From assembly GCA_023391335.1 (NCBI GenBank), contig JAEWBG010000002.1, positions 1-33,235 of the forward strand: a DNA stretch of 33,235 nucleotides. The letters run 5' to 3'. The translations under genes were made by a program, and so were the position numbers. Source of the stretch: Pseudomonadota bacterium. GTDB taxonomy: Bacteria; Pseudomonadota; Gammaproteobacteria; Steroidobacterales; Steroidobacteraceae. Positions 23,607 to 32,090 of this stretch are shown here, piece after piece. Numbering within the stretch: the stretch's first letter is position 1; each line of letters opens with the position of its first letter. The notes below the pieces were generated by a model. That model was not told the origin of the DNA, ran no database searches, and was given only the letters and a program-made list of their open reading frames with translations.

Positions 23607-24113
23607 TTAACCCAAGATTTCTTCGACGCGCTTGCCGCGCTTCGCTGCGATCTCGTCAGGAGACTGCGTGCTGGTCAACGCGTTCATCGTTGCACGCACC
23701 ACATTGATCGGATTGCGAGATCCATAGCTTTTCGCGAGAACGTTGCGCACACCGGCGCATTCGAACACAGCGCGCATACCGCCACCTGCGATCAAACCGG
23801 TACCGTCGGCGGCAGGCTGCATGTACACGCGAGTGGTGCCATGACGACCGCGCACCGCGTAGTGCAACGTGGCATCTTTCAATGCTACGGTCGAAAGATT
23901 CTTGCGAGCTGCCTGCATCGCCTTCTGAATGGCAACGGGCACTTCGCGCGCCTTGCCGTAGCCGAAGCCGACCTTACCGCGGCCATCGCCGACGACGGTA
24001 AGCGCAGTGAAGCCGAATTGACGGCCACCCTTCACCACCTTCGCGACGCGATTCACCGCAACGAGCTTCTCGATGAATTCGTCACTGGCGGCTGCTTTTT
24101 CAACTCGTGCCAT
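23607..24113 (-). CDS. rpsE: 30S ribosomal protein S5
   Basis: A 168-residue S5 (E. coli 167), a fidelity-related protein at the mRNA entry. The N-terminal dsRBD-like domain carries RVAKVVKGGRQFGFTALTVV; the C-terminal domain includes GTGLIAGGGMRAVFECAGV and SYGSRNPINVVRATMNAL. It sits between rplR and rpmD as expected. A repeat-bearing spacer separates it from rplR. Confidence 0.98.
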   Translation of the reverse strand: MARVEKAAASDEFIEKLVAVNRVAKVVKGGRQFGFTALTVVGDGRGKVGFGYGKAREVPVAIQKAMQAARKNLSTVALKDATLHYAVRGRHGTTRVYMQPAADGTGLIAGGGMRAVFECAGVRNVLAKSYGSRNPINVVRATMNALTSTQSPDEIAAKRGKRVEEILG

Positions 24114-24190
24114 TGCTATTTCTCTGTTTCAGAAATTGGAGCGTTAGCGGTCCGTTCGATCCGCTATCCGCCATCCTCTATCCGCTTCTC
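24114..24190. repeat. Spacer repeat between rplR and rpsE (GCGGATA units)
   Basis: Directly after the rplR stop the transcript reads AGAAGCGGATAGAGGATGGC and GGATAGCGGATCG, four 7-nt units (plus 24158-24187). A short opposing segment ACCGCTAACGCTCC (plus 24140-24153) can pair with part of it. The same unit type follows the stops of ssb and rplF. Confidence 0.7.
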
Positions 24191-24541
24191 TTAGAACTGG
24201 AGCCCGTTCTCGCGCGCCGCATCCGCGAGCGCCTTGATGCGACCGTGGAACTTAAAGCCGGAACGATCGAACGCGACCTCGGTGATGCCAGCAGCCTTCG
24301 CCTTCTCCGCGATCGCTTTCCCCACCGCAGCAGCAGCAGCGATGTTGCCCGTACCTTTGAGCCCCTCGCGCACCTCTTTCTGCACCGTCGAGGCTGCTGC
24401 CAGCACCTTCGAATTTGGATCGAAGATCTGCGCATAAATGTGTTGCGGCGTGCGGTGCACCGAAAGGCGCAGAGCTTTCAACTCGCGAATCTTCGCGCGG
24501 GAGCGAACAGCGCGGCGCAACCGTTGAGCGTTCTTGTTCAT
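24191..24541 (-). CDS. rplR: 50S ribosomal protein L18
   Basis: A 116-residue L18 (E. coli 117) that binds 5S rRNA with L5. MNKNAQRLRRAVRSRAKIRE and the C-terminal EVAFDRSGFKFHGRIKALAD are typical. ATG 24539-24541 is used; the frame stays open upstream through the repeat spacer, but that extension is not L18-like. No strong Shine-Dalgarno is seen. Confidence 0.97.
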   Translation of the reverse strand: MNKNAQRLRRAVRSRAKIRELKALRLSVHRTPQHIYAQIFDPNSKVLAAASTVQKEVREGLKGTGNIAAAAAVGKAIAEKAKAAGITEVAFDRSGFKFHGRIKALADAARENGLQF

Positions 24542-24549
24542 GACAATAC

Positions 24550-24630
24550 TCAGTGACTCTTGACTAGTGATTAGTGACTTGGACAATCGGATTCGGACCC
24601 ATTCACGATCCGTTATCCGCATCCCCTTCT
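24550..24630. repeat. Spacer repeat between rplF and rplR (GGATA and GTGACTA units)
   Basis: After the rplF stop comes GAAGGGGATGCGGATAACGG (minus strand; plus 24606-24630). The opposing array AGTGACTCTTGACTAGTGAT... (plus 24550-24580) lies close to the rplR start. A CGAATCCGATT core lies between, similar to the CGAATCGAAT cores in the rpsM-rpsK and secY-rpmJ spacers. Confidence 0.7.
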
Positions 24631-24634
24631 CTCA

Positions 24635-25171
24635 TCACTTCTTCTTCGCTTCCTTAATCTCAATGTGCTCGCCCGCATATCGCACGCCCTTGCCCTTGTA
24701 GGGTTCTGGCGGACGATAAGCGCGTATGTGTGCTGCAACCTGGCCGATGCGCTGAATGTCAGTTCCTTTGATCAGGATCTCTGTTTGCGTCGGCGTTTCG
24801 ATCGTGATCCCTTCGGGCGCTGTGTACACCACGGGATGCGAGAATCCCAACGTCAAGTTGAGATTCTTGCCCTGGGCCTGGGCACGGTAGCCGACGCCAA
24901 CCAGCTCGAGCTTGCGCTCATAGCCCTTGCTCACGCCTTCGACTACGTTCGCCAGATGCGCGCGCGTGGATCCTGCGACCATGTCAGCCTCGCGACTGTC
25001 GTTGGCCTTCTCCACTTTCAGTGCGCCGCCGTCCTGAACAATCTTCACGAGACGTGCGTTGAGCGCGACACTCAACGTGCCTTTCCCACCCTTGATGGTC
25101 ACGGCTTCGCCGGTGATGCTTGCCGTGACGCCTTGCGGCAGTGGCACTGGCTGTTTTGCTACTCGAGACAT
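24635..25171 (-). CDS. rplF: 50S ribosomal protein L6
   Basis: A 178-residue L6 (E. coli 177) near the GTPase-associated centre. MSRVAKQPVPLPQGVTASIT and the C-terminal RPPEPYKGKGVRYAGEHIEI with its KKK end are canonical. AGGAACG precedes the ATG. Its TGA is followed by a repeat arm. Confidence 0.98.
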   Translation of the reverse strand: MSRVAKQPVPLPQGVTASITGEAVTIKGGKGTLSVALNARLVKIVQDGGALKVEKANDSREADMVAGSTRAHLANVVEGVSKGYERKLELVGVGYRAQAQGKNLNLTLGFSHPVVYTAPEGITIETPTQTEILIKGTDIQRIGQVAAHIRAYRPPEPYKGKGVRYAGEHIEIKEAKKK

Positions 25172-25213
25172 GGACTCGTTCCTAAACTCGTAAGCTTAAG
25201 TTGCAATCGTCGA

Positions 25214-25609
25214 TTAGGAGACGATGCAGATAACTTCGCCGCCGTGACCGGAGGCACGGGCCTGCCGATCCGTCATCACACCCTTCGAGGTGGAGACGAT
25301 GGCAACACCGAGGCCGCCAAGAATCGAAGGCAGCTCATCTTTACCCTTGTAGACCCTGAGGCCAGGCCGGCTAACACGCTCAAGGCGGTCAATAACCGGG
25401 CGGCCTTGGAAATACTTCAACTGCACCGCCAAGGTGGCCTTGCCATCTTCTGTCTTAGCGGAGAAGTCCTCGATATAGCCTTCATCCTTCAGCACCTGAG
25501 CAATCGCAAGCTTCACTTTGGAAGCAGGCACATTGACTTCAGGTTTTCCTGAAGACTGCCCGTTGCGAATGCGGGTAAGGAAATCGGCGATGGGATCCGT
25601 CATGCTCAT
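25214..25609 (-). CDS. rpsH: 30S ribosomal protein S8
   Basis: A 131-residue S8 (E. coli 130). It binds helix 21 of 16S rRNA and in E. coli represses the spc operon. MSMTDPIADFLTRIRNGQSS and the C-terminal VSTSKGVMTDRQAR are canonical. A GGAGC Shine-Dalgarno is present. Confidence 0.98.
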   Translation of the reverse strand: MSMTDPIADFLTRIRNGQSSGKPEVNVPASKVKLAIAQVLKDEGYIEDFSAKTEDGKATLAVQLKYFQGRPVIDRLERVSRPGLRVYKGKDELPSILGGLGVAIVSTSKGVMTDRQARASGHGGEVICIVS

Positions 25610-25633
25610 GTCGTGCTCCAGTGGTTCCAGCTG

Positions 25634-25939
25634 TTACCAGCTGGCCTTTCCGAGGCCCGGAATCTCGCCGCGCATGGTTGCTTCGCGCAGCTTGGTACGT
25701 GCCAATCCGAACTTGCGGTAGTAGCCGCGTGGACGGCCGGTGATAGCGCAACGATTGCGCAAACGGCTCTTGCTCGAGTCCCGTGGCAATGCTTGCAACT
25801 GCGCAACGGCAGCTTCGCGTTCCGCCGGACTCGATGTCGGCTTGCGAATGATTTCTTTGAGACGCGCGCGCTTCGCTGCATAGCGCTTCACCAGCTTTGC
25901 ACGCTTGTCTTCGCGATTGACCATCGATGTCTTGGCCAT
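25634..25939 (-). CDS. rpsN: 30S ribosomal protein S14
   Basis: A 101-residue S14 of the long, zinc-free type (only one Cys, in NRCAITGRPRGYYRKFGLAR). MAKTSMVNREDKRAKLVKRY starts the protein as in E. coli. It lies between rplE and rpsH. Confidence 0.98.
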   Translation of the reverse strand: MAKTSMVNREDKRAKLVKRYAAKRARLKEIIRKPTSSPAEREAAVAQLQALPRDSSKSRLRNRCAITGRPRGYYRKFGLARTKLREATMRGEIPGLGKASW

Positions 25940-25972
25940 ACTTACGCCTTATCGCCTTACGCTCTTAAGCGT

Positions 25973-26512
25973 TTACTTGCGGAACGGAAAATTGAAAGCT
26001 TCGAGCAGCGCACGACCTGATTTGTCGTCCTTCGCTGTCGTCGTGATCGTGATATCCATGCCTCGGATTGCGTCGATCTGGTCGTACGCGATCTCAGGGA
26101 AGATGATCTGTTCTTTGACGCCGAAGTTGTAATTGCCCTGGCCATCGAAAGAACGTGCGCTCACGCCGCGGAAGTCACGAATTCGCGGCATTGCGATGTT
26201 GACCAAACGATCGAGGAACTCGTACATACGCGCGCCACGGAGCGTCACCTTGGCGCCGATGGCGAGCCCGTCGCGCACCTTGAAGGTCGCAACCGACTTG
26301 CGGGCACGGGTCACCAGAGGCTTTTGGCCAGTGATCTTGGTCAGATCGGCAACCGCGTTGTCCATGATCTTTTTGTCGGCCACGGCTTCGCCTACGCCCA
26401 TGTTGACCGTGATCTTGGTGATCTTCGGTACCTGCATGACGTTGGGGACACCGAGCGACTTCTTGAGCTCGGGGACGATTTGCTCGCGATAAACTTTTGC
26501 CAATCTCGCCAT
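25973..26512 (-). CDS. rplE: 50S ribosomal protein L5
   Basis: A 179-residue L5 (E. coli 179) that binds 5S rRNA and forms bridge B1b. KITVNMGVGEAVADKKIMDN and RGMDITITTTAKDDKSGRAL are canonical. It follows rplX after 30 nt; in E. coli the S8 repressor site lies at this junction, but I cannot confirm a matching fold here. Confidence 0.98.
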   Translation of the reverse strand: MARLAKVYREQIVPELKKSLGVPNVMQVPKITKITVNMGVGEAVADKKIMDNAVADLTKITGQKPLVTRARKSVATFKVRDGLAIGAKVTLRGARMYEFLDRLVNIAMPRIRDFRGVSARSFDGQGNYNFGVKEQIIFPEIAYDQIDAIRGMDITITTTAKDDKSGRALLEAFNFPFRK

Positions 26513-26542
26513 AACTTTCTCTCTAAGCGATGCCGAACGCGC

Positions 26543-26857
26543 TTACGCGTCGACCACTTCCTTGTTGGACTTGAAGAAGCGCACCTTGCGGCCATCGGCG
26601 AGCGTACGAATGCCTACGCGATCGCCCTTCTTCGCCACTGGATTCCAGAGCATCACGTTGGAGATATCCAACGCAGCTTCCTTGGTCACGATACCGCCCG
26701 AGACATTGCGTTGCGGGTTCGGTTTCGTGTGCCGCTTGACGGTGTTGAGACCCTCGACAACCAGCTTGTCGCCGAGCACTTGCGTCACCGTGCCGCGTCG
26801 GCCCTTGTCACGGCCGGCGATCACGACGACTTCGTCACCTTTGCGAATCTTGTTCAT
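26543..26857 (-). CDS. rplX: 50S ribosomal protein L24
   Basis: A 104-residue L24 (E. coli 104), an early-assembly protein with a KOW motif (RKGDEVVVIAGRDKGRRGTV). Next in line after rplN, 11 nt apart. Confidence 0.98.
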   Translation of the reverse strand: MNKIRKGDEVVVIAGRDKGRRGTVTQVLGDKLVVEGLNTVKRHTKPNPQRNVSGGIVTKEAALDISNVMLWNPVAKKGDRVGIRTLADGRKVRFFKSNKEVVDA

Positions 26858-26868
26858 TGCCTGATCTC

Positions 26869-27237
26869 TTAGAGCACTTCCGGTGCCAAGGAGATGATCT
26901 TCATGAACTGCGCGGTACGCAGTTCGCGAGTCACGGGTCCGAAAATACGTGTACCGATTGGTTCCAGCTTGTTCGTGAGCAGCACGGCAGCATTGCCGTC
27001 GAAACGAATGAGCGAACCGTCAGGGCGGCGCACTCCGAAGCGCGTACGCACGACCACGGCGTCGTACACCTCGCCCTTCTTCACTTTGCCGCGCGGAATT
27101 GCATCGCGGATGCTGACTTTGATGACGTCACCGACGGTCGCATAGCGGCGCTTGGAACCGCCGAGGACCTTGATGCACATCAAACTGCGCGCGCCGCTGT
27201 TATCAGCAGCATTCAACAATGTGCGCATCTGAATCAT
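26869..27237 (-). CDS. rplN: 50S ribosomal protein L14
   Basis: A 122-residue L14 (E. coli 123), which forms intersubunit bridge B5. MIQMRTLLNAADNSGARSLM and FGPVTRELR are canonical. Its ATG overlaps the rpsQ stop (ATGA), indicating translational coupling. Confidence 0.98.
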   Translation of the reverse strand: MIQMRTLLNAADNSGARSLMCIKVLGGSKRRYATVGDVIKVSIRDAIPRGKVKKGEVYDAVVVRTRFGVRRPDGSLIRFDGNAAVLLTNKLEPIGTRIFGPVTRELRTAQFMKIISLAPEVL

Positions 27238-27554
27238 TGCGTCACCTCATCAGCCAACGGCGCCGTCTGGGCAGCACGGCTAATCACCTTCACCAAGCGC
27301 CAGCTCTTGTGGCGCGAGAGCGGTCGGCACTCTTCAATAGCAACCATGTCGCCTTCGCGGCTCTCATTGTTCTCATCATGAGCCAGGAACTTGGTCGTAC
27401 GACGCTGATACTTACCGTACTGAGGGTGGGGCACATAACGCTCCACCGACACGGTGATGGTCTTCTGCATCTTGTTGCTGACGACCTTGCCTGTAAGCTG
27501 CTTTGCAGCCTTCTTGGCGCCAGTGGCCTGCGCAGTGTCTTGTTGCTTGCTCAT
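27234..27554 (-). CDS. rpsQ: 30S ribosomal protein S17, extended
   Basis: Primary 16S rRNA-binding protein with an OB fold. The core LTGKVVSNKMQKTITVSVER to RPLSRHKSWRLVKVI is canonical. The 106 residues exceed E. coli S17 (84): about 15 extra N-terminal residues (MSKQQDTAQATGAKKA) and about 12 at the C-terminus (AAQTAPLADEVTQ). The C-terminal extension ends in the ATGA overlap with rplN. Confidence 0.97.
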   Translation of the reverse strand: MSKQQDTAQATGAKKAAKQLTGKVVSNKMQKTITVSVERYVPHPQYGKYQRRTTKFLAHDENNESREGDMVAIEECRPLSRHKSWRLVKVISRAAQTAPLADEVTQ

Positions 27555-27556
27555 GA

Positions 27557-27763
27557 TTACTTGCTCTTGCTCGCAGCGCGACGCTGCTCAGCCATCACAG
27601 TCTTCACGCGCGCGATATTGCGACGCACCTTCGTGAACTGATCGGGCTTCGCTGCCTGACCGGTCGCACTCGCCATGCGCAGATTGAACTGCTCGCGGCG
27701 CAGATCCAGCAGTTCTTTCTGCAGATCCGCCGATGACTTTTGTCGCAAATCTTTCGCGCTCAT
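27557..27763 (-). CDS. rpmC: 50S ribosomal protein L29
   Basis: A 68-residue L29 (E. coli 63) near the peptide exit tunnel, part of the docking site for trigger factor and SRP. MSAKDLRQKSSADLQKELLD and VRRNIARVKTVMAEQRR are typical. Two nucleotides separate it from rpsQ. Confidence 0.97.
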   Translation of the reverse strand: MSAKDLRQKSSADLQKELLDLRREQFNLRMASATGQAAKPDQFTKVRRNIARVKTVMAEQRRAASKSK

Positions 27764-27805
27764 TGTCTTACCTAAAACTGAATGCTTTCGTGGCCAGCCG
27801 TTCGC

Positions 27806-28219
27806 CTAGCGCACTTGACGCGTCACGAACTGGGTATCGACGGACAGCTTCGACGCCGCGAGACGGAATGCTTCGCGCGCGATTGCTTCGGTCACGCCTT
27901 CCATTTCGAACAGCACCTTACCCGGCTTCACTTTGGCGACGTAGTACTCCACGTTGCCCTTACCGCTACCCATTCGGACTTCCAGAGGCTTCTTCGTGAT
28001 CGGCACGTCTGGGAACACGCGAACCCAAATTTGGCCGCCGCGTTTCACATAGCGAGTCATTGCACGACGCGCGGCTTCGAGCTCACGCGCGGTCATGCGA
28101 GCACGGCTCGTTGCTTTGAGACCGTAGTCACCGAACGCGACGTAGTTGCCGCTCTGCGCGAGACCGCCGTTCGTGCCTTTGAACTGTTTGCGGAATTTGG
28201 TGCGCTTAGGTTGCATCAT
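27806..28219 (-). CDS. rplP: 50S ribosomal protein L16
   Basis: A 137-residue L16 (E. coli 136) at the A-site of the 50S. MMQPKRTKFRKQFKGTNGGL and RGGQIWVRVFPDVPITKKPLEVRMG-type sequence are canonical. The first of two adjacent ATG codons is taken as start. The conserved arginine hydroxylated by YcfD in E. coli (Arg81) lies in the RMGSGKG region, which is present. Confidence 0.97.
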   Translation of the reverse strand: MMQPKRTKFRKQFKGTNGGLAQSGNYVAFGDYGLKATSRARMTARELEAARRAMTRYVKRGGQIWVRVFPDVPITKKPLEVRMGSGKGNVEYYVAKVKPGKVLFEMEGVTEAIAREAFRLAASKLSVDTQFVTRQVR

Positions 28220-28261
28220 GATCGTTTACTTCCAGGCTTTGAGCTTTAAGCAATCGCTCGC

Positions 28262-28966
28262 TTAAGCAGTTGCCTCGGCAGGAGCTTGAGCCTGGCCTTC
28301 CGGCGCGGCCTCCGTCGTCTGTTCCTGCTGGTTGAACACTTCACCTTTGAAGATCCACACCTTCACGCCGATGATGCCGTAGGTGGTCTTCGCTTCGCCC
28401 AAGCCGTAGTCGATATCGGCGCGGAACGTGTGCAGCGGCACACGCCCTTCGCGATACGTCTCCGTACGGGCGATTTCTGCGCCGTTCAAGCGGCCAGAAA
28501 CGCGCACTTTGATGCCAAGTGCGCCGATGCGCATCGTGTTCGTCACCGCACGCTTCATGGCGCGACGGAACATCACACGACGCTCGAGCTGCTGAGCAAT
28601 GCTGTCAGCGACCAACTGCGCATCGAGCTCAGGCTTGCGGATTTCGGAGATGTTGATGCGCACATCAGCAGCACCCATCTTCATCATCTTGGCAACTTGA
28701 GCGCGGAGCTTTTCGATGTCCTCGCCTTTCTTCCCGATCACGATGCCCGGACGCGCCGTATGGATCGTGATGTTGACCTTGCGCGCTGCACGCTCGATCT
28801 GAATGCGGCTCACCGAAGCTTCGGCAAGCTTCTTCTTCAGAAACTCGCGAACCTGGAAATCCGTGTAGACGTGCGCCGGAAAATTCTTCGTCGACGCATA
28901 CCACTTGGATGTCCACTCGCGCGTGATGCCGAGGCGAATGCCAACCGGATTGACTTTCTGACCCAT
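28262..28966 (-). CDS. rpsC: 30S ribosomal protein S3
   Basis: A 234-residue S3 (E. coli 233) at the mRNA entry with helicase activity. MGQKVNPVGIRLGITREWTS, the KH domain motif RPGIVIGKKGEDIEKLRAQV, and AKTTYGIIGVKVWIFKGEV are canonical. The tail is Gln/Ala-rich (EGQAQAPAEATA). AGGA lies upstream and rplV ends 3 nt before it. Confidence 0.98.
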   Translation of the reverse strand: MGQKVNPVGIRLGITREWTSKWYASTKNFPAHVYTDFQVREFLKKKLAEASVSRIQIERAARKVNITIHTARPGIVIGKKGEDIEKLRAQVAKMMKMGAADVRINISEIRKPELDAQLVADSIAQQLERRVMFRRAMKRAVTNTMRIGALGIKVRVSGRLNGAEIARTETYREGRVPLHTFRADIDYGLGEAKTTYGIIGVKVWIFKGEVFNQQEQTTEAAPEGQAQAPAEATA

Positions 28967-28969
28967 GAC

Positions 28970-29311
28970 TTAGTCCTGCTTACCGTCACCGACGGTGACG
29001 ATGATGTGACTGTTGCGCTTCCAAATACGGTTGCCGCGACCTTTGGCGCGCGCATGAAAGCGCTTCAGCACTGGAGCCGTGTCGACCGTAATCGTCGTGA
29101 CCTTCAACTCGTCGACGTCGGCGCTGAGATTGTTCTCAGCATTCGCGATAGCCGACTCAAGCACTTTGCGAATCAGCTCTGCACCCTTTTTCGGCGTGAA
29201 CCGCAGGGTGCTAAGCGCGAGACCCACTGGCTTGCCACGAACCATGTCCGCGACCAGGCGGCACTTCTGCGGAGAAATGCGCGCGTATTTGAGTTTTGCG
29301 ACGACTTGCAT
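28970..29311 (-). CDS. rplV: 50S ribosomal protein L22
   Basis: A 113-residue L22 (E. coli 110) whose hairpin lines the exit tunnel. MQVVAKLKYARISPQKCRLV and KRFHARAKGRGNRIWKRNSH are canonical. ATG 29309-29311 has GGAG 8 nt upstream; the longer open frame runs into rpsS in another frame and is rejected. Confidence 0.98.
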   Translation of the reverse strand: MQVVAKLKYARISPQKCRLVADMVRGKPVGLALSTLRFTPKKGAELIRKVLESAIANAENNLSADVDELKVTTITVDTAPVLKRFHARAKGRGNRIWKRNSHIIVTVGDGKQD

Positions 29312-29315
29312 GTGA

Positions 29316-29594
29316 TTACTCCGCCGCAGTCTTCTTATCGCCCGAGTGCGCCTTGAATGTGCGCGTCGGAGCGAATTCGCCGAGCTTGTGACCAACCATG
29401 TTTTCCGAGACGAGCACCGGCACATGCTGACGGCCGTTATGCACAGCAATCGTCAAACCGACCATATCCGGCAGAATCATCGAGCGACGCGACCAGGTCT
29501 TGATCGGACGGCGATCGTTCTTCTCAGACGCAGTGCGCACCTTCTTCTGCAGGTGCAAATCCACGAAGGGACCTTTTTTAACCGAACGAGGCAC
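29316..29594 (-). CDS. rpsS: 30S ribosomal protein S19
   Basis: A 92-residue S19 (E. coli 92) of the 30S head. MPRSVKKGPFVDLHLQKKVR and the C-terminal GEFAPTRTFKAHSGDKK are canonical. GAGGAG precedes the ATG; rplV follows after 4 nt. Confidence 0.98.
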   Translation of the reverse strand: MPRSVKKGPFVDLHLQKKVRTASEKNDRRPIKTWSRRSMILPDMVGLTIAVHNGRQHVPVLVSENMVGHKLGEFAPTRTFKAHSGDKKTAAE

Positions 29595-29610
29595 TGTCGG
29601 CTCTCCTCAA

Positions 29611-30435
29611 TTAGTTACGGCGCCGGATGATCATGCCGGCGGTGCGCTTGTTACGGCGCGTCTTCTTGCCCTTGGTATTCCAGCCCCATGGGCTGACCGG
29701 ATGCGGATTACCTTGACCCGACTTACCTTCACCGCCACCGTGCGGGTGGTCGACCGGGTTCATCACAACACCGCGAACCGTCGGACGAATACCGCGCCAG
29801 CGAATCGCACCGGCCTTGCCGTAGCTTCGCAGGTTGTGCTCGTCGTTGCTCACTTCGCCGATCGTGGCGCGGCAATCGACGTGAACCTTACGCATCTCAG
29901 TCGAACGCAAACGAATCGTTGCGTAGAGACCTTCGCGAGCGGCGAGCTGAGCTGAGCCACCAGCACTGCGAGCGAGCTGACCGCCCTTACCGGGCTTCAA
30001 CTCGACGTTGTGAATCATCGAACCGATCGGGATATGGCGCAGCTGCATGCTGTTGCCCGGCTTGATCGGAGCTTCAGCACCCGACTGCACGGTGTCACCA
30101 GGATTCAATCCCTTCGGTGCGATGATGTAGCGCCGCTCACCATCGGCGTACAACACGAGCGCCAGGTGCGCCGTGCGATTTGGATCGTATTCGATGCGCT
30201 CGACCTTGCCGGCGATGCCATCTTTGTTACGCAGGAAGTCGACCAAGCGATACTTCTGCTTGTGACCATTACCCTGGTGACGAACAGTCTGGCGGCCAAA
30301 ATGATTGCGTGCGCCGGTCGAATTCTTGCGAACGACCAACGACTCCTCGGGACCACCCTTGTGCAGATGATCGCGCGAGATCTTGACCTGGAAGCGGCGC
30401 CCTGGGGACGTCGGTTTTGCCTTGATCAGTGCCAT
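29611..30435 (-). CDS. rplB: 50S ribosomal protein L2
   Basis: A 274-residue L2 (E. coli 273), important for subunit association and the peptidyl-transferase centre. GRRFQVKISRDHLHKGGPEE opens the protein, and VMNPVDHPHGGGEGKSGQGN contains the conserved essential histidine region. AGGAAC lies upstream of the ATG. Confidence 0.98.
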   Translation of the reverse strand: MALIKAKPTSPGRRFQVKISRDHLHKGGPEESLVVRKNSTGARNHFGRQTVRHQGNGHKQKYRLVDFLRNKDGIAGKVERIEYDPNRTAHLALVLYADGERRYIIAPKGLNPGDTVQSGAEAPIKPGNSMQLRHIPIGSMIHNVELKPGKGGQLARSAGGSAQLAAREGLYATIRLRSTEMRKVHVDCRATIGEVSNDEHNLRSYGKAGAIRWRGIRPTVRGVVMNPVDHPHGGGEGKSGQGNPHPVSPWGWNTKGKKTRRNKRTAGMIIRRRN

Positions 30436-30457
30436 GACGATGAGTTCCTAGACGCCT

Positions 30458-30757
30458 TTAGCCTTCAGTGCCGGTGAAGTTGATGTTCTGTCCCGGCGCG
30501 AGGCGGACATAGGCCTTCTTGAAATCTTGACGACGGCCCAAGCGTTGACCGAAGCGTTTTTGCTTGCCTTCGGTGTTCACGACATTGACCGACTCAACTT
30601 TCACTTCGAACATCAGCTCAACAGCAGCCTTGATGTCCAGCTTGCGGGCATCGCGACGTACGCGGAAGACGAATTGATTCGCACCTTCGGATACACGCGC
30701 GCTTTTCTCAGAAACGTGCGGACCGATCAGCACGTTCATCAAAGTTTCTTTGCTCAT
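30458..30757 (-). CDS. rplW: 50S ribosomal protein L23
   Basis: A 99-residue L23 (E. coli 100), the docking site for trigger factor and SRP at the exit tunnel. VLIGPHVSEKSARVSEGANQ and FGQRLGRRQDFKKAYVRLAP are typical. Its ATG overlaps the rplD stop (ATGA). Confidence 0.98.
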   Translation of the reverse strand: MSKETLMNVLIGPHVSEKSARVSEGANQFVFRVRRDARKLDIKAAVELMFEVKVESVNVVNTEGKQKRFGQRLGRRQDFKKAYVRLAPGQNINFTGTEG

Positions 30758-31374
30758 GCGAGCCTCTCTTCGAGCAGACGCACTGCGCCGACCGTAGCAA
30801 CGACTCGCTCGCGCAGCGCGAGGCTGAGCGGATCGAGCGCGCTCACCGGCAGCACATCGATATACGGCAGATTGCGCGATGCGAGCTCGAGCTTCTCATC
30901 GAAAGCCTCGACCAACACCAACACGCTTTCACCTACGTTCAAGTCCTTGAGCTTCTGCAGCAGAAGTTTCGTCTTCGGAGCCTCGAGCTCAAGCGACTCA
31001 ACGACCGACAAACGGTCCTGTCGAGCAAGCTCGGACAACATCGCCTGCATCGCACCGCGATACATCTTGCGATTGACCTTCTGCGAGAAATCGCGCGGCT
31101 TCGCCGCGAATGCACGACCGCCACCAACCCAAATTGGGCTGCGGATCGATCCGGCACGCGCTGAGCCAGTGCCCTTCTGACGCCACGGTTTGATACCGCC
31201 ACCGCGCACTTCTGCTTTGGTCTTCTGCGCCTTCGTGCCTGCACGGCCGGCATTGCGATAAGCGGTGATGACCTGGTGCACCAGCGACTCGTTGAATTCA
31301 CGCGCAAACGTCGTGTCGGACACTTGCAGGTCCTGACCTTGTTGCGCACCTTTGCTGACCAGCTTGAGTTTCAT
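30754..31374 (-). CDS. rplD: 50S ribosomal protein L4
   Basis: A 206-residue L4 (E. coli 201). The tunnel loop KPWRQKGTGSARAGSIRSPI is intact. In E. coli L4 also represses its own S10 operon at the leader by attenuation and translational block. Here a structured leader lies before rplC rather than only before rpsJ, so L4 control is an open possibility. Confidence 0.98.
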   Translation of the reverse strand: MKLKLVSKGAQQGQDLQVSDTTFAREFNESLVHQVITAYRNAGRAGTKAQKTKAEVRGGGIKPWRQKGTGSARAGSIRSPIWVGGGRAFAAKPRDFSQKVNRKMYRGAMQAMLSELARQDRLSVVESLELEAPKTKLLLQKLKDLNVGESVLVLVEAFDEKLELASRNLPYIDVLPVSALDPLSLALRERVVATVGAVRLLEERLA

Positions 31375-31394
31375 GACGCTCTAACTGCCTTGTG

Positions 31395-32090
31395 TTACTT
31401 CTTCGCTGTCGGCGCAACGCGCTTACGCTTCAACTGAGCGGCGGCTTTGACGGACGGACGCACAATCACCTGACCGCCAGGGGCGCCCGGCACTGCACCG
31501 CGAATCAGAAGCAGATTGCGTTCCGCATCGACACGCACGACCTGAAGATTTTCAATCGTGCGGCGCTGAACACCCATGTGACCAGACATACGCTTGCCGA
31601 GGAAAACGCGACCCGGCGTTTGACGCTGACCGATAGAACCCGGCGAACGGTGCGACACGGAGACACCGTGCGTCGCGGGAAGACCGCCGAAATTGTGGCG
31701 CTTCATCACACCGGCATAGCCCTTACCGATGGTCGTGCCCGTGACATCGACAATCTGGCCTGGGGTAAAGAGATCGACCTTGAGCTCAGCGCCGGCCTGG
31801 ATGTCTTTCGCCTCATCGCCTTCCAAACGGAACTCGACGAGTGAGCTGCCAGGGGCAACCTTGACTTTGGCGTAGTGGCCGGTGAGCGGCTTGTTGAGAC
31901 GCGATGCTTTGCGTTCGCCGAACGCAACTTGCAGCGCACGATAGCCGTCAGCCTCAGCGGTACGGACCTGAGTGACGCGATTCGGGAGTGCTTCGATCAC
32001 AGTCACCGGTACTGTCTCGCCCGCCTCGTTGAAGACGCGCGTCATACCAGCTTTACGACCGACCAGACCCAGGGTCTTGGCAGCGCTCAT
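31395..32090 (-). CDS. rplC: 50S ribosomal protein L3
   Basis: A 231-residue L3 (E. coli 209), one of the first 50S assembly proteins. SHRSPGSIGQRQTPGRVFLG contains the glutamine methylated by PrmB in E. coli (GQRQ). The C-terminus is longer and basic (VKAAAQLKRKRVAPTAKK). AGAGGA sits about 7 nt before the ATG. It appears to be the first gene of a separate transcription unit (see the promoter at 32320-32347). Confidence 0.97.
   Translation of the reverse strand: MSAAKTLGLVGRKAGMTRVFNEAGETVPVTVIEALPNRVTQVRTAEADGYRALQVAFGERKASRLNKPLTGHYAKVKVAPGSSLVEFRLEGDEAKDIQAGAELKVDLFTPGQIVDVTGTTIGKGYAGVMKRHNFGGLPATHGVSVSHRSPGSIGQRQTPGRVFLGKRMSGHMGVQRRTIENLQVVRVDAERNLLLIRGAVPGAPGGQVIVRPSVKAAAQLKRKRVAPTAKK

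Noticed and set aside
28286..29356. Long plus-strand frame opposite rpsC and rplV
   Set aside because: It is antisense to two well-identified ribosomal genes and has no recognisable domain; such frames are common opposite GC-rich genes.
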